From Mycolicibacterium goodii (GTDB taxonomy: Bacteria > Actinomycetota > Actinomycetes > Mycobacteriales > Mycobacteriaceae): a stretch of 64,000 nt of DNA. The notes below the pieces were generated by a model that ran no database searches, had not been told where the DNA came from, and saw nothing but the letters and a program-made list of their open reading frames with translations. Shown one piece after another: positions 27,438 through 37,390 of the stretch (within the stretch, counting starts at the first letter, position 1; each line of letters begins with the position of its first letter). The stretch lies in the NCBI RefSeq assembly GCF_001187505.1, contig NZ_CP012150.1, forward strand, positions 5,738,048 through 5,802,047, given 5' to 3'. Position numbers and translations under genes: made by a program.

Positions 27438-29411
27438 TCAGTGGTGGTGGCAGGCCGCCGGCGGTGACGGCGGAACGTCGAGTGCCGGGTTGCCGTCGAA
27501 GAAGCCGACCGGCTTGAGCTTGAAACCGGTGTAGTGACACGGCATCACCGGCCAGTCCTCGGGACACACGACGTGGTGGGCGCCGACGGTGTACCAGAGC
27601 ACGATGTCGGTGTTCTCCAACGGCGCACCGTCGGCGACGTACTGCGGTAGCCCCTGCGCCTCGGCGCACTGGTACATGTAGTCACCCGCGGCGTAGAGCT
27701 CCCTGGGGTCGTACTTGGTGACCCACAGGTTGTGTTGCACGAACCGGGCGCGGTCGTAGATCACCGAGCCTTCCTGCACCATCACCGGCACGATGTCCTT
27801 GGGCATCAGCTTGTAGGCGACCGGGGAGCCGAACTCGTTGAGCTTCGACGGGTTGACCACCTTCCAGTACCGCCCCGTCGAGTACTCCCAGTCACGAGCC
27901 CCCTCGGCCTCGGACGCCACCAGGGTGTCCCTGGTGATCCACGCGTTGTGGTGCGGATTGAGCTCGGGATCGGGTTCGGGGATCGAATCCACCTCGTACA
28001 CACTGTTTCCCGGACCGTCGATGCTCATGTCCATCCGGAAGTTGAAGAAGTGCTGGTGGTTGGGGCCGTACATGCCGGGTGCCACCATCTTGCCCCACCG
28101 CGGCGTCTCGTTCTCGGCGATCGCGCCCGTGGTGAGCACACCGGTGAGCTTGACTTCCATCTCGATCGAGGCGTCGTTGTAGAGGTACCAGAAAAACCCG
28201 TACTCGTAGTTGCCGACGGTGCAGATCATCGAGATCACCAGGCGCCGCGAGCGCCGCACCTCGACCTCACCGGTGCGGAAATCGGTGTGCTTCCACGAGA
28301 TCCCGTAGTCCTCCTCATGCATGCAGATGGCGTTCGGGATGGTCACCGCATTGCCGTCGGAGTCGTTGACGGTGCCGTCGAAGTAGTGGATCTCACCGAG
28401 GCAGTCACAGCCGAGGGTCAGCGGGTTGGCCGAGAAGCCCATCCCGACCTCACCCATGTCGAAGACGTTCTTGTTCCAGTGCGTCGGCGACGAGTCACCG
28501 TAGGGCACAACCATTTCCGACAGCGCAGCGCGGTACATGACGGGCCGGACGGTGCCGCGGTCGTCGTAGGTGATCTCGTGCAGCACCAGACCCTCGCGCG
28601 GGTTGAATCCGATGCGCAGTGACCACTTCTGCCACTTGACGTTCCAGCCGTCGACGGTGAAGCTCGGTCCGTCGGGCTGCGTGATGTCGATCTTCTTGAC
28701 GTCGGATCGGAACTCGGTGAAGGCGGGCCGGTTGTCCGGATCGAACATGAACTGTTCGGTGTAGTTGCCGCCCTTGGTGGGCAACGGGACCACACCGTGG
28801 TCCTCGATGTCGAGGATTTCCATCTTGTCCAGGTCGAACGTCACGATCAGTCCCTCGACCGGTCGGGCATAACCGTTCTCCGACGGCGCGGCGCGCACAA
28901 AGGTCAGCGGCCGGCAGATCAGCGGTGAGTTGTCGTAGTGGTCCTGCGCGCCGTAGTAGCCTGCGGGCCACGGGTCGATCATCGTCAGACTGAAGTCGGT
29001 GACACCGCGTTTGCGCATCGCCTCCTGCCACCGCGGATCCTCCCGCACCTTCTCCTCGACGCCGGTCATGTGCTCGACGAGGTAGGACGGGAAGCGGCCC
29101 GGTATGGGGGTCCACGACTCGATGACGCGGGCCCCCAGGTCGACGACCGCCTCGTAGATCAGTTTGACCGCGGCGTCGTACATCGTCACGAAGGCCCGGC
29201 GCGCGACGTCCACGCCCACGAACGTGAGCTTGTCGTTCTTGGCCGGTTCGGCCAGTTGGATCATCACGAACTTCAAGGTGGGCGTTGCGTAGTCGGATGC
29301 GGTGATGACGGCGGCCGCCGCCTCGATCTCGGCGCCGGTCAGTGGGTCCAGCGGATACGGCGCTGCCGTGGCCGTACCCTCGACGTTCGTGATCGTGCTG
29401 TCCATCGTCAT
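27438..29411 (-). CDS. Copper amine oxidase (primary-amine oxidase)
   Basis: A 657-residue quinoprotein that oxidises primary amines to aldehydes, releasing ammonia and hydrogen peroxide. The topaquinone precursor is Tyr402 in the consensus T-V-G-N-Y-E-Y; the copper histidines include NHQHFFNF, and the catalytic-base region is around YFDGTVNDSDGN. The two N-terminal domains and the large beta-sandwich are complete, and the C-terminus ends in a His run (ACHHH). No signal peptide is seen, so it is probably cytoplasmic. ATG 29411 has GGAGGAAG nine bases upstream. It lies next to an APC permease that may import the amine. Confidence 0.94.
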   Translation of the reverse strand: MTMDSTITNVEGTATAAPYPLDPLTGAEIEAAAAVITASDYATPTLKFVMIQLAEPAKNDKLTFVGVDVARRAFVTMYDAAVKLIYEAVVDLGARVIESWTPIPGRFPSYLVEHMTGVEEKVREDPRWQEAMRKRGVTDFSLTMIDPWPAGYYGAQDHYDNSPLICRPLTFVRAAPSENGYARPVEGLIVTFDLDKMEILDIEDHGVVPLPTKGGNYTEQFMFDPDNRPAFTEFRSDVKKIDITQPDGPSFTVDGWNVKWQKWSLRIGFNPREGLVLHEITYDDRGTVRPVMYRAALSEMVVPYGDSSPTHWNKNVFDMGEVGMGFSANPLTLGCDCLGEIHYFDGTVNDSDGNAVTIPNAICMHEEDYGISWKHTDFRTGEVEVRRSRRLVISMICTVGNYEYGFFWYLYNDASIEMEVKLTGVLTTGAIAENETPRWGKMVAPGMYGPNHQHFFNFRMDMSIDGPGNSVYEVDSIPEPDPELNPHHNAWITRDTLVASEAEGARDWEYSTGRYWKVVNPSKLNEFGSPVAYKLMPKDIVPVMVQEGSVIYDRARFVQHNLWVTKYDPRELYAAGDYMYQCAEAQGLPQYVADGAPLENTDIVLWYTVGAHHVVCPEDWPVMPCHYTGFKLKPVGFFDGNPALDVPPSPPAACHHH

Positions 29412-29617
29412 AACGGTGTGCTTCCTCCGCTGTCGGTGGATCACCGCGTTTCGCCGGTGACCGCTGAAGGCTGACGCAATTTGCGTCCGAGGAAAAGAAT
29501 TGCGCAGTGACGTTTCGGCAGTCTCCACGCGCAATGTCGGCGACGTAAACTCTGCACCGGCTCCGGTTACGTTGTGATGTCCTGCCACAACGGTTTTCGT
29601 AGCCCGCACACAGAACG

Positions 29618-29649
29618 ACCCGGCCCGGCCGATGATCGGCGGGCCGGGT
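29618..29649. terminator. Terminator hairpin after the APC permease gene
   Basis: Nine-base GC-rich arms (29618-29626 and 29641-29649) with an inner pairing region, 11 bases beyond the permease stop on the minus strand. It separates permease transcription from the downstream amine oxidase, which has its own ribosome site and probably its own promoter. Confidence 0.65.
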
Positions 29650-29660
29650 TGCTCACACGG

Positions 29661-31166
29661 TCAGGGCTGCGGTTGCTCCTTCGTCAGGTCGAACACCGCC
29701 AGGTGGGCCAGCGCGTCGTCCTGGGACACCTTGCGCGCCGAGCGGCGACCGAATATGTAGACCACCAGGCCGAGGCCGAACATGCCCAGCGCGATGCCGC
29801 CGACCCAGGTCATCCAGTTGGCCGTCGACACGTCGATCCATGGTGTGACGAACGAGTAGTAGACGCCGCCGATGGTGCCGAGCGTCCCGACGATCACCGT
29901 GATCCACACCCCGACCATGCCGCCCGGGATGCGCCAGAACTGTTCGCTCTCATAGCGGTCCGCGTACTTCTTGCGCGCGATGATCACCGGGAACAGGAAG
30001 AAGAACCCGGACAGCAGCCACACCGTGGACAGCCCGCCCTGCAGGTAGATCGTCACGTTGGCCATGCTGCTCTGCGAGTACAGCCCGACCAGGATCAGCG
30101 ACGAGATGACGCCCTGGATGAGGATCGCCGTCACCGGGTTGCGGGTACGCGGGTTGAGGTGGGTGAAGATGCGCGGCAGGTGCCGCTCCAACCCGGAGAC
30201 GAAGATCAGCCTGGAGTACGCGGCCTGATAGGTCATCAACGCGACGATGATGATGAACGCCAGGACGACGGCGCACACCTCCATCAGTCCGGGGAAGCCC
30301 GCGACGCCGAGCATCCCGATCACCCCGGTGACCGGGTCGATCTCGTCGCCGGGCAGCGCCATCATGGTGCCGAGCGTGGTCATCAGGTAGATCGCCACCA
30401 GCGCGGTCGAACCCCACAGGATCATGCGCGGGCCGCTGCGCCGCACCGAGAGGAACTCCGCGCCCATGTTGTACGGCGTCTCGACGCCGAGCAGGTACAG
30501 CAGCACGGTGCCGTACAGGAAGCCCGCGACCGCGAAGTTCGGGATCGTCGCCTCGGACCAGCTGAACGGGGTGGCCGATCCGTTGTCGACCGCGAACAGC
30601 AGACCGCTGATGAAGATGATCAGCGTCAGCGCACAGTAGACGACGAAGACGATGTTCATGATGCGTTGGTTGGCGGCCAGTTTCGCCAGCGCCAGACCGA
30701 TCACCGTCCACAGGATCACCAGTTGCAGGATGATGCTGGTGGTCAGGCCGAGCTCGGTGTGGAAGGCCAGCAAGAGGAACTGCAGCACCACCGCAGGCGA
30801 CGATGCCGCGTTGAGGATCACCGGCACCCATGACAGGTAGCCGCCGATGAAACCCCACGTCTCCCCCATGGTGCGGTACGCCCAGATGTACACCCCGCCC
30901 TGGCCTGGCCACAGGTTGCCCAGTTCGACGACGGCCATGCCCGCGGGGATCAGGAAGGTGAGGATGCCCAGGACCCACATCGGGATCGCGGTCCAGCCAC
31001 CGGCCGCCATCACCGATGATCCGGTGACCCAGCAGATGATGAACACGTAGGCCGCGGTCAGGCCGAATGTGCTCATCACCTTGGGCAGGATCTGTTCGGG
31101 AACCAGCTCGGTGGTCATCAGCTTGTCCCGCTCGGCGGGGGGTGGCGCCTCTAACTCTTGGGTCAT
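29661..31166 (-). CDS. APC-superfamily amino acid/amine permease
   Basis: A 501-residue membrane protein with about 12 transmembrane segments. It has the family start GLTAAYVFIICWVTGSSVM, the motif LWPGQGGVYIWAYRTMGETWGFIGGYLSW in helix 3, and the GVETPYNMGAEF loop. The family imports amino acids or polyamines by proton symport. It lies between the ABC exporter genes and the copper amine oxidase on one strand, so uptake of the oxidase's amine substrate is plausible but not shown. Confidence 0.85.
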   Translation of the reverse strand: MTQELEAPPPAERDKLMTTELVPEQILPKVMSTFGLTAAYVFIICWVTGSSVMAAGGWTAIPMWVLGILTFLIPAGMAVVELGNLWPGQGGVYIWAYRTMGETWGFIGGYLSWVPVILNAASSPAVVLQFLLLAFHTELGLTTSIILQLVILWTVIGLALAKLAANQRIMNIVFVVYCALTLIIFISGLLFAVDNGSATPFSWSEATIPNFAVAGFLYGTVLLYLLGVETPYNMGAEFLSVRRSGPRMILWGSTALVAIYLMTTLGTMMALPGDEIDPVTGVIGMLGVAGFPGLMEVCAVVLAFIIIVALMTYQAAYSRLIFVSGLERHLPRIFTHLNPRTRNPVTAILIQGVISSLILVGLYSQSSMANVTIYLQGGLSTVWLLSGFFFLFPVIIARKKYADRYESEQFWRIPGGMVGVWITVIVGTLGTIGGVYYSFVTPWIDVSTANWMTWVGGIALGMFGLGLVVYIFGRRSARKVSQDDALAHLAVFDLTKEQPQP

Positions 31167-31189
31167 CGATTACTCCCAATGCCGTTGAT

Positions 31190-31912
31190 TCAGTTGATGA
31201 TCTGTCCGTCTCGCATGCGGACAACACGGCTCGCTTCGTCGGCCACCGTGGGATCGTGGGTGCTCGCGACGACCGTGACGCCCAGCGTCGAACACAGGTC
31301 GCGCAGCATGCGCACCACCGTCTCCCCCGTGCGGTGGTCGAGGTTGGCTGTCGGCTCGTCGGCAAGGACGAGGGTCGGGCTGCTGATCAGGGACCGCGCG
31401 ATCGCGGTCCGCTGCTGTTCACCACCCGACATCTTGGTGGGCTGGTGGTTGATCCGGTGTCCCAGCCCGACCATTTCGAGCAGTTCGGTGGCCCGCCTGC
31501 GCAGCGCTTTGCGGTCGTAGGGCTCGAACATCAGTGGCAGCTCGACATTTTCGACCGCCGACAGGAACGGGATCAGGTTGTAGCTCTGGAAGATGAAGCC
31601 GATGGTGTCGTGGCGCAGCGCGGCGAACTGGCTCTCGGTGAGTTGCCCGGTGTCCTGGCCGCTGATCTTGACGGTGCCCTTGGTGGGGCGGTCCAGGCCG
31701 CCGATGATGTTGAGCAGTGTCGATTTGCCGCTGCCGCTGGGACCCATGAGGCACACGAATTCACCTGGCATCACCCGCAGTTCGGCGGCCATCAGGGCCT
31801 TGACGACCTCGTCACCGAGCTTGTGCAGCTTCCACACGTCGCTGATCTCGATGACCGGTTTCTCGGCCGCCTCGGTGTCGGCCGGTGCGCCGGTCTCGTC
31901 CAGTGCAGTCAT
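31190..31912 (-). CDS. ABC transporter ATPase, LolD/MacB type
   Basis: A 240-residue ATPase. Walker A is MGPSGSGKST, the Q-loop is IFQSYNLIPFLSAVENVELPL, the signature is MSGGEQQRTAIARSLI and Walker B is LVLADEPTANLD. The sequence is typical of the MacB/LolD/FtsE group that couples to FtsX-like permeases. ATG 31912 has GGGAGG nine bases upstream. It is the third gene of a set with two permease genes directly upstream. Confidence 0.92.
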   Translation of the reverse strand: MTALDETGAPADTEAAEKPVIEISDVWKLHKLGDEVVKALMAAELRVMPGEFVCLMGPSGSGKSTLLNIIGGLDRPTKGTVKISGQDTGQLTESQFAALRHDTIGFIFQSYNLIPFLSAVENVELPLMFEPYDRKALRRRATELLEMVGLGHRINHQPTKMSGGEQQRTAIARSLISSPTLVLADEPTANLDHRTGETVVRMLRDLCSTLGVTVVASTHDPTVADEASRVVRMRDGQIIN

Positions 31913-31917
31913 GGTCG

Positions 31918-32484
31918 TTAACCTCCCGCGGTCAGGGATCGGATGGGTGGACGCGACGCGGCGTTCCAGGTGGGCACGAAACTGGTGGCGAGAGCGGCGA
32001 CGACGCTGACACCGAAGGCGATCAGGCAACCGGCGAGGATCCCGGCGACCGACACTCCGGTGGGCGCGAACCCGGCCAGGGCGACCACGGTCGCGGTGGC
32101 CGTCGCGAGCGCCGCCCCGGCCAGGGCGCCCAGCACGGCCGCGACGACCGGTTCGACCAGCAGCGCGGCCACCACCGGTCCGCGCGGAATCCCGTTGGCG
32201 CCGAGCACCCCGAGTTCCCTGGTGCGGTGCGCGACGGTCCTGGTGGTCGCCACGGCCACCTCGACGACACCGACCAGCAACACCGTCACCGCGATCAGGA
32301 TCACCGCGCGGTTGATCTCGTCGGCATGTCCGATGACCGCCGACTGCTCTCGGATGCCCGACGACATGCCGAACACCAGCACGACCAGGAAGGCGCCGGT
32401 GGCGGTGGTGACCACCGGGAGCACCATCTCCCTGACCCGTCGCCGGGCCGACAACCAGCCGTATGCAAGGCCTTTCTGGATCAT
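31918..32484 (-). CDS. Short FtsX-like ABC permease subunit
   Basis: A 188-residue membrane protein with four hydrophobic segments, including the conserved C-terminal three-helix FtsX core (TRELGVLGANGIPRGPVVAALLVEP and later helices). The large extracytoplasmic domain normally found between helices 1 and 2 is absent. Its ATG overlaps the stop of the longer permease by four bases (ATGA), so it probably forms a heterodimer with it. It is followed by the ATPase gene five bases later. Confidence 0.82.
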   Translation of the reverse strand: MIQKGLAYGWLSARRRVREMVLPVVTTATGAFLVVLVFGMSSGIREQSAVIGHADEINRAVILIAVTVLLVGVVEVAVATTRTVAHRTRELGVLGANGIPRGPVVAALLVEPVVAAVLGALAGAALATATATVVALAGFAPTGVSVAGILAGCLIAFGVSVVAALATSFVPTWNAASRPPIRSLTAGG

Positions 32485-33665
32485 CTCGCCCCCAACAGGT
32501 CGACCGGCCGCTGCTGCAACAACCGGTGTACGGGGATCAGCGCGCCGACGATCGCCATGGCAGGCAGGAACGCCGCGACCATGCCTGCCGCCTGCGCCCA
32601 CGCCGTCGGCGTCGCGATGCCCGGGATCGTCAGTGCCACTGCGGCTCCCGCGCCGAGCACGCCCACGACGTAGGCCGCGACGAATACGATCGCCGATTCG
32701 ACGAGGAAGAAGTACAGCACCTCGTCGGCCAGGCCGATGCTGCTCATGATGCCGAATTCGCGTTTGCGTTCCTGCACGGCGGCCAGAAACGACGACACCG
32801 CGATGACGAATCCGAGGACCAGGCCGATGGTGGAGATCAGGCCGAGGGTCGAGCTGGTGACCTTGCCGGAGAACAGCGCCGAGAATTTCTGTTCGAAGGT
32901 CAGCGGACCCGATCCGCCCACGGTGTCATAGACCAGGCCGTGACCGTCGGCCCCGGGTCGCTGCGCGGGGTCGGCGGTGTACGGCAACCCGACTGCGGCG
33001 CCGAACCTTTGGGCAAGGTCGCGCCGGTTCTCTTCTCCCGGGGGCGCGTACACGGTCCACCAGCCGTGGTCACCGATCAGGGAGTGGGCAACGCTCGTCG
33101 ACACCGCCAGGGATTCGCCGGAACCGGTGATCCGCGCCGTCAGCGGGTGGCCTTCCACATCGATGCGGTCACCGTCGCCCACCGCGAGCCGGTTTGCCAG
33201 ATCGGGGCCGAGAACCGCTTGACCCGATGGGATCTCGTCCGCGCCGCGCAGCGACACCGTGGTGTCACCGATGCGCACGACCCCGGAGAGGGTCTGCTCG
33301 GCCCGCCAACCGTCGGGCACGTCGAGTGCGGGCGCGGGCCCGTCGGCCACGAGTGCCGACGCGTCGGTGTCGTAGTGCACGCCTGCCGCGGGCACCACCC
33401 ACAGTTGCGCTCCGCCGAGGACGTCGGTGACCGAGTCGGCACCGGTGATCGCGAAGCTCGACGAAATCGTCCGCACCACAGTCACACACGCGATCGCCAG
33501 GGCGATGCCGAGGACCGACAGCACGAACCGTTCCGGTCGGCGCCGGATGTTGGCGAGCGCGAACCGGACCAGGCAACCGAACGTGTTGCCGGTGGTGGTG
33601 GCGATCTGCGGTGATCGTGGTGGCGTGGATATGGTTGAGGGTGATACCGATTCAGCGGTTTCCAC
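32481..33665 (-). CDS. FtsX/MacB-like ABC permease
   Basis: A 394-residue permease. An N-terminal cytoplasmic stretch is followed by helix 1 (FVLSVLGIALAIACVTVV), a large MacB-like extracytoplasmic domain (about residues 65-270) and three C-terminal helices, with the coupling sequence VQERKREFGIMSSIGLADEV between them. It likely exports or extracts a lipid-linked or peptide substrate. The GTG 33665 start has no strong ribosome site. It is about 145 bases downstream of amiC on the same strand. Confidence 0.83.
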   Translation of the reverse strand: METAESVSPSTISTPPRSPQIATTTGNTFGCLVRFALANIRRRPERFVLSVLGIALAIACVTVVRTISSSFAITGADSVTDVLGGAQLWVVPAAGVHYDTDASALVADGPAPALDVPDGWRAEQTLSGVVRIGDTTVSLRGADEIPSGQAVLGPDLANRLAVGDGDRIDVEGHPLTARITGSGESLAVSTSVAHSLIGDHGWWTVYAPPGEENRRDLAQRFGAAVGLPYTADPAQRPGADGHGLVYDTVGGSGPLTFEQKFSALFSGKVTSSTLGLISTIGLVLGFVIAVSSFLAAVQERKREFGIMSSIGLADEVLYFFLVESAIVFVAAYVVGVLGAGAAVALTIPGIATPTAWAQAAGMVAAFLPAMAIVGALIPVHRLLQQRPVDLLGAR

Positions 33666-33811
33666 AATGAGGGATGCTGCGAGCCGGATGTTTCACGCGC
33701 AGCCGTCCGCGGTGTCGAATTCGTTAACAGGACCCGGCTCGGGTTACATGGTCATGTCACCGCGACAGCGGATTTCGTTGCCGATCACGCCGCTCGCCGT
33801 CGGTCCGGGCG

Positions 33812-35266
33812 TTACTCGGCGCTTTTCGCCGTTCCCTTCGCAGCCCGTTTGTGCGGCCGTTTCACCGTGTCCTGGATGCGCGGCCACGGCCGAGCCTCCT
33901 CGAGTTCGTAGGCCAGCTCCAACAGGCGCGCCTCGCGGCCGATCGTGCTCGACAGCATCATGCCCACCGGCATCCCGTCGGCGGTCTGCGCGAGCGGCAG
34001 CGAGATCGCGGGGTCGCCGGTCGCGTTCTGCAGCGGGGTGAACGTCACCCAGTCGAGCAGCTGATCCAGGATCTGCGCGTAGTCGGCGGTCGGGTCGAGC
34101 CGACCGAGCGGCAGCGTCGGTTCGGCCAATGTCGGCATGAGCACCGCGTCGTAGCTGTTCGACAGCCGCTCGGTGATCCGCCGGGACCGGGCCAGCCGGG
34201 CGATCGCCAGCGGCATCCGGTACAGGTGGCGCGCGGCGCGGCGGTCGAGGCCCAACGTGAGGTTGTCCAGCCGGGTGCGGTCGAACGACGGCCCCACCGT
34301 GCGGGGTGCGCCGCGGACGGTGGCGAACGCCAGGAAGGCCCAGTAGTCCAGGAAGTCGTCCTTGAAGTGCCCGGGGACCGGGTTGCCGATCGGGGTGACG
34401 CGGTGACCGAGTTCCTCGAGCAGAGCGGCGGTCTTGAGGGTGAGGTCGCGGATCTCGGGTGCGGCGTCGCGCGTGATGGACTGTGTGCACACCGCGATGC
34501 GCAGGCGCTGCTTACCGGGCCGGTGGACGTCGCCGATGGGCGGCAGCTTCGGGTTGCGGTAGATGCGTTCCATCTCGCGGTAGAACGCGGCGGTGTCGCG
34601 CACCGAGCGGGTGACCACTCCGTCGGTGACGATCCGCAGCGGCATCTGCCGCAGATATCTGTCCTGCGGCAGCCGTCCGCGCGACGGCTTGAGCCCGACC
34701 AGTCCGTTGCAGGCGGCCGGGATGCGGATGGAACCACCGCCGTCATTGGCGTGCGCGATGGGTACGACGCCGGCGGCGACGAACGCGGCCGACCCCGACG
34801 ACGACGCTCCCGCGGTGTACTCGGGGTTCCACGGGTTGCGCACCGGGCCCAGCCGCGGATGCTCGCACGACGCGCTGAAGCCGTATTCCGACAGCCGGGT
34901 CTTGCCCAGCGCGACGAGCCCGGTGGCCAGGTAGGCCCGCGCGAAGTCGCCGTGGGCGGGTTCGGGCCGGGGATCGAACGCGTCGGTGCCGTGCATCGTG
35001 GGCATGCCCTCGACCGCGACGTTGTCCTTGACGAACGTCGGGACGCCGTCGAAGAAACCGCCGTACGGGCTGGGCGCGGCGCCGCGGGCATGCGCCCGCT
35101 CGAAGGCCGGGTAGGCCAGACCGTTGAGCGTGGGGTTGACGGCCTCGACACGCGCGATCGCCGCCTCGATGAGGTCGGCGGCCGACACCCGGGCGGCCCG
35201 GAGCTCCTCGACGAGACCGACGGCGTCGTGGTCACCGAGAGCGTCGTTGCTGAAGGCATGGACCAT
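33812..35266 (-). CDS. amiC: Amidase signature family protein, AmiC-like
   Basis: A 484-residue hydrolase of linear amides. The Ser-cisSer-Lys triad is readable: Lys in PTFVKDNVAV, the cis-Ser/nucleophile segment in AGASSSGSAAFVAAG and NDGGGSIRIPAACNG. It sits directly downstream of rpsB-tsf on the same strand, as amiC (Rv2888c) does in M. tuberculosis, which is the basis for the name. ATG 35266 is six bases after TACCGT, so it may be leaderless. The substrate is unknown. Confidence 0.9.
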   Translation of the reverse strand: MVHAFSNDALGDHDAVGLVEELRAARVSAADLIEAAIARVEAVNPTLNGLAYPAFERAHARGAAPSPYGGFFDGVPTFVKDNVAVEGMPTMHGTDAFDPRPEPAHGDFARAYLATGLVALGKTRLSEYGFSASCEHPRLGPVRNPWNPEYTAGASSSGSAAFVAAGVVPIAHANDGGGSIRIPAACNGLVGLKPSRGRLPQDRYLRQMPLRIVTDGVVTRSVRDTAAFYREMERIYRNPKLPPIGDVHRPGKQRLRIAVCTQSITRDAAPEIRDLTLKTAALLEELGHRVTPIGNPVPGHFKDDFLDYWAFLAFATVRGAPRTVGPSFDRTRLDNLTLGLDRRAARHLYRMPLAIARLARSRRITERLSNSYDAVLMPTLAEPTLPLGRLDPTADYAQILDQLLDWVTFTPLQNATGDPAISLPLAQTADGMPVGMMLSSTIGREARLLELAYELEEARPWPRIQDTVKRPHKRAAKGTAKSAE

Positions 35267-35272
35267 GCACAG

Positions 35273-35290
35273 ACGGTACCAAGTGGTACC
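35273..35290. promoter_or_regulatory. amiC promoter with 16-bp palindrome
   Basis: GGTACCA-AG-TGGTACC (35275-35290) is a perfect palindrome. On the minus strand a TACCGT hexamer (complement of 35273-35278) overlaps it and lies six bases before the amiC ATG. A bound regulator would cover the -10. The pattern resembles GntR-type sites. Confidence 0.45.
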
Positions 35291-35337
35291 ACCGGTCAGG
35301 GGCGTGACGGGAACTTTGCGGATGTCCACATACGGCA

Positions 35338-35379
35338 AAACCCCGCGTCTCCGGGATCGCCGGGTGTGACGCGGGGTTT
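35338..35379. terminator. Terminator of the rpsB-tsf operon
   Basis: A perfect 12-base-pair stem (35338-35349 with 35368-35379) and an 18-base loop, 36 bases past the tsf stop. Reading on the minus strand, the stem ends in GGGGTTTT, giving a short U-tract: one of the most canonical terminators in this window. It separates rpsB-tsf from amiC. Confidence 0.85.
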
Positions 35380-35414
35380 CACACAACGAGCGGTGGGTGT
35401 ACCGCTCAGGCTTG

Positions 35415-36242
35415 TCAGGCCTGGCCGACCTCGAAGCGCACGAAGCGCGTCACGGTCACCCCGGCCTCGTCGAGCAGAGCCTTGACGGTCTTCTTGTTGT
35501 CGGACACCGAGGGCTGATCCAGCAGCACGACGTCCTTGTAGAAGCCGGTCACGCGGCCTTCGACGATCTTCGGCAGCGCCTGCTCGGGCTTGCCCTCGTT
35601 GCGGGCGGTCTCCTCGGCGATGCGACGCTCGTTGGCGACGATGTCCTCGGGCACATCCTCACGGGTGAGGTAGCGGGCCTTGAGCGCGGCGATCTGCAGC
35701 GCGACCGCGTGCGCGGCCTCCCGGCCCTTCTCGGCGTCGCCGGCCTGGTACTCGACCAGCACACCCACGGCGGGCGGCAGGTCGGCGGCACGCTTGTGCA
35801 GGTAGGTCTCGACGGTCCCGTCGAAGTACGCCACCCGGCGCAGTTCGAGCTTCTCGCCGATCTTGGCGCTCAGGTCCGCGATGGCCTGCTCGACTGTGGT
35901 GTCGCCGGCTTTGGCCACCTTGAGGGCCTCGACGTCGTTCGCCTTGGCCGCGGCGGCAGCCGCGACGACCTGGTCGGCGAGTGCCTGGAACTCGGAGTTC
36001 TTGGCGACGAAGTCGGTCTCGGAGTTCAGCTCGATCAGCGCACCGTCCTTGGCCGCGACCAGACCTTCGGCGGTCGCGCGCTCAGCGCGCTTGCCGACGT
36101 CCTTGGCGCCCTTGATGCGGAGCAGTTCGACGGCCTTGTCGAAGTCGCCATCGGCCTCGACCAGGGCGTTCTTCGAGTCGAGCATGCCTGCGCCGGTCAG
36201 CTCCCGAAGCCGCTTTACGTCGGCAGCGGTGTAGTTAGCCAT
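35415..36242 (-). CDS. tsf: Elongation factor Ts
   Basis: A 275-residue nucleotide-exchange factor for EF-Tu. The N-terminal UBA-like domain ([19 protein letters not shown]), the conserved [10 protein letters not shown] segment and the C-terminal coiled-coil/dimerisation region are all present and of normal length. It is 16 bases downstream of rpsB and ends before a strong terminator. Confidence 0.97.
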   Translation of the reverse strand: MANYTAADVKRLRELTGAGMLDSKNALVEADGDFDKAVELLRIKGAKDVGKRAERATAEGLVAAKDGALIELNSETDFVAKNSEFQALADQVVAAAAAAKANDVEALKVAKAGDTTVEQAIADLSAKIGEKLELRRVAYFDGTVETYLHKRAADLPPAVGVLVEYQAGDAEKGREAAHAVALQIAALKARYLTREDVPEDIVANERRIAEETARNEGKPEQALPKIVEGRVTGFYKDVVLLDQPSVSDNKKTVKALLDEAGVTVTRFVRFEVGQA

Positions 36243-36258
36243 GAAAGCCTTCCTGGAA

Positions 36259-37092
36259 TTACGAAGCGTCAGTGGATGATTCGGGGCCGGCGGTGCCTTC
36301 GGCGGAGGCGTCGGCAGCACCGGCGGTCGCGCCGGCCAGCAGTTCCTGCTCCCACTCGGCGAGCGGCTCGGCACCTTCGGCGGGCTTCTCGCCACTGCCC
36401 TGACCCGCACGGGCCTGCAGACCCTCGGCGACCGCGGAGGCGACGACCTTGGTCAGCAACGCGGCCGAGCGGATGGCGTCGTCGTTGCCCGGGATCGGGT
36501 AGTCGACCACGTCGGGATCGCAGTTGGTGTCGAGGATCGCGATCACCGGGATGCCCAGCTTGCGGGCCTCGCCGACGGCGATGTGCTCCTTGTTGGTGTC
36601 GACGACCCACACCGCCGAGGGCACCTTCTGCATGTCCCTGATACCACCCAGGGACCGCTCGAGCTTGTTCTTCTCACGCGTGAGCATGAGGATTTCCTTC
36701 TTGGTGCGACCCTCGAAGCCACCGGTCTGCTCCATGGCCTCGAGCTCCTTGAGGCGCTGCAGGCGCTTGTGCACGGTGGAGAAGTTGGTGAGCATGCCGC
36801 CCAGCCAGCGCTGGTTCACATAGGGCATGCCGACGCGGGTGGCCTCTTCGGCGATGGATTCCTGCGCCTGCTTCTTGGTGCCGACAAACAGGACCGAGCC
36901 ACCGTGGGCGACGGTCTCCTTGACGAACTCGTACGCCTTGTCGATGTAGGTCAGCGTCTGCTGCAGGTCGATGATGTAGATGCCGTTGCGGTCGGTGAAG
37001 ATGAACCGCTTCATCTTGGGATTCCAACGACGGGTCTGATGCCCGAAGTGGGCGCCGCTGTCGAGCAGCTGCTTCATGGTTACAACAGCCAT
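36259..37092 (-). CDS. rpsB: 30S ribosomal protein S2
   Basis: A 277-residue ribosomal protein. [37 protein letters not shown] and [34 protein letters not shown] are near-invariant S2 motifs. The C-terminus has a Glu/Ala-rich tail typical of actinobacteria. It is first in rpsB-tsf and divergent from the M23 peptidase gene. Confidence 0.97.
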   Translation of the reverse strand: MAVVTMKQLLDSGAHFGHQTRRWNPKMKRFIFTDRNGIYIIDLQQTLTYIDKAYEFVKETVAHGGSVLFVGTKKQAQESIAEEATRVGMPYVNQRWLGGMLTNFSTVHKRLQRLKELEAMEQTGGFEGRTKKEILMLTREKNKLERSLGGIRDMQKVPSAVWVVDTNKEHIAVGEARKLGIPVIAILDTNCDPDVVDYPIPGNDDAIRSAALLTKVVASAVAEGLQARAGQGSGEKPAEGAEPLAEWEQELLAGATAGAADASAEGTAGPESSTDAS

Positions 37093-37390
37093 GAGTGTTC
37101 CTTTGTGTCGGTTGTCGCTCGGTATCGGGTGATACCAGGCCCTGGTGCCCGCAGGTTGCCGGACCCGCCCTGAGAAGTCCCAGGTCAGGACCGCCGGCAT
37201 CCGGGTACGACCCCATGGAGGCGATCGAGGCGCGAACACGCGAAGTCAGCCCGCTCACGCGAGCTGCAGGTAGCAGTTTACACGCTGGACACAGGTGCTT
37301 TTGACACGCTGACCACGCCCGGTCGGGTTGTCCACAGGCCACGGGTTCGGGTCTGTGCGGCCGGGCGCGGCTGCGGTGCACTGGACCGTG
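37093..37390. promoter_or_regulatory. rpsB leader and divergent promoter region
   Basis: 298 bases between rpsB and the M23 peptidase gene. On the minus strand a TAAACT hexamer (complement of 37275-37280) is the best -10, with only a degenerate -35 further up. It would leave a leader of about 180 bases before rpsB. S2 leaders can be autoregulatory, but I cannot fold this one reliably. Confidence 0.35.

Noticed and set aside
37140..37260. Structured riboswitch in the rpsB leader
   Set aside because: I could not find a convincing stable fold or known motif by eye; only a long leader is claimed.
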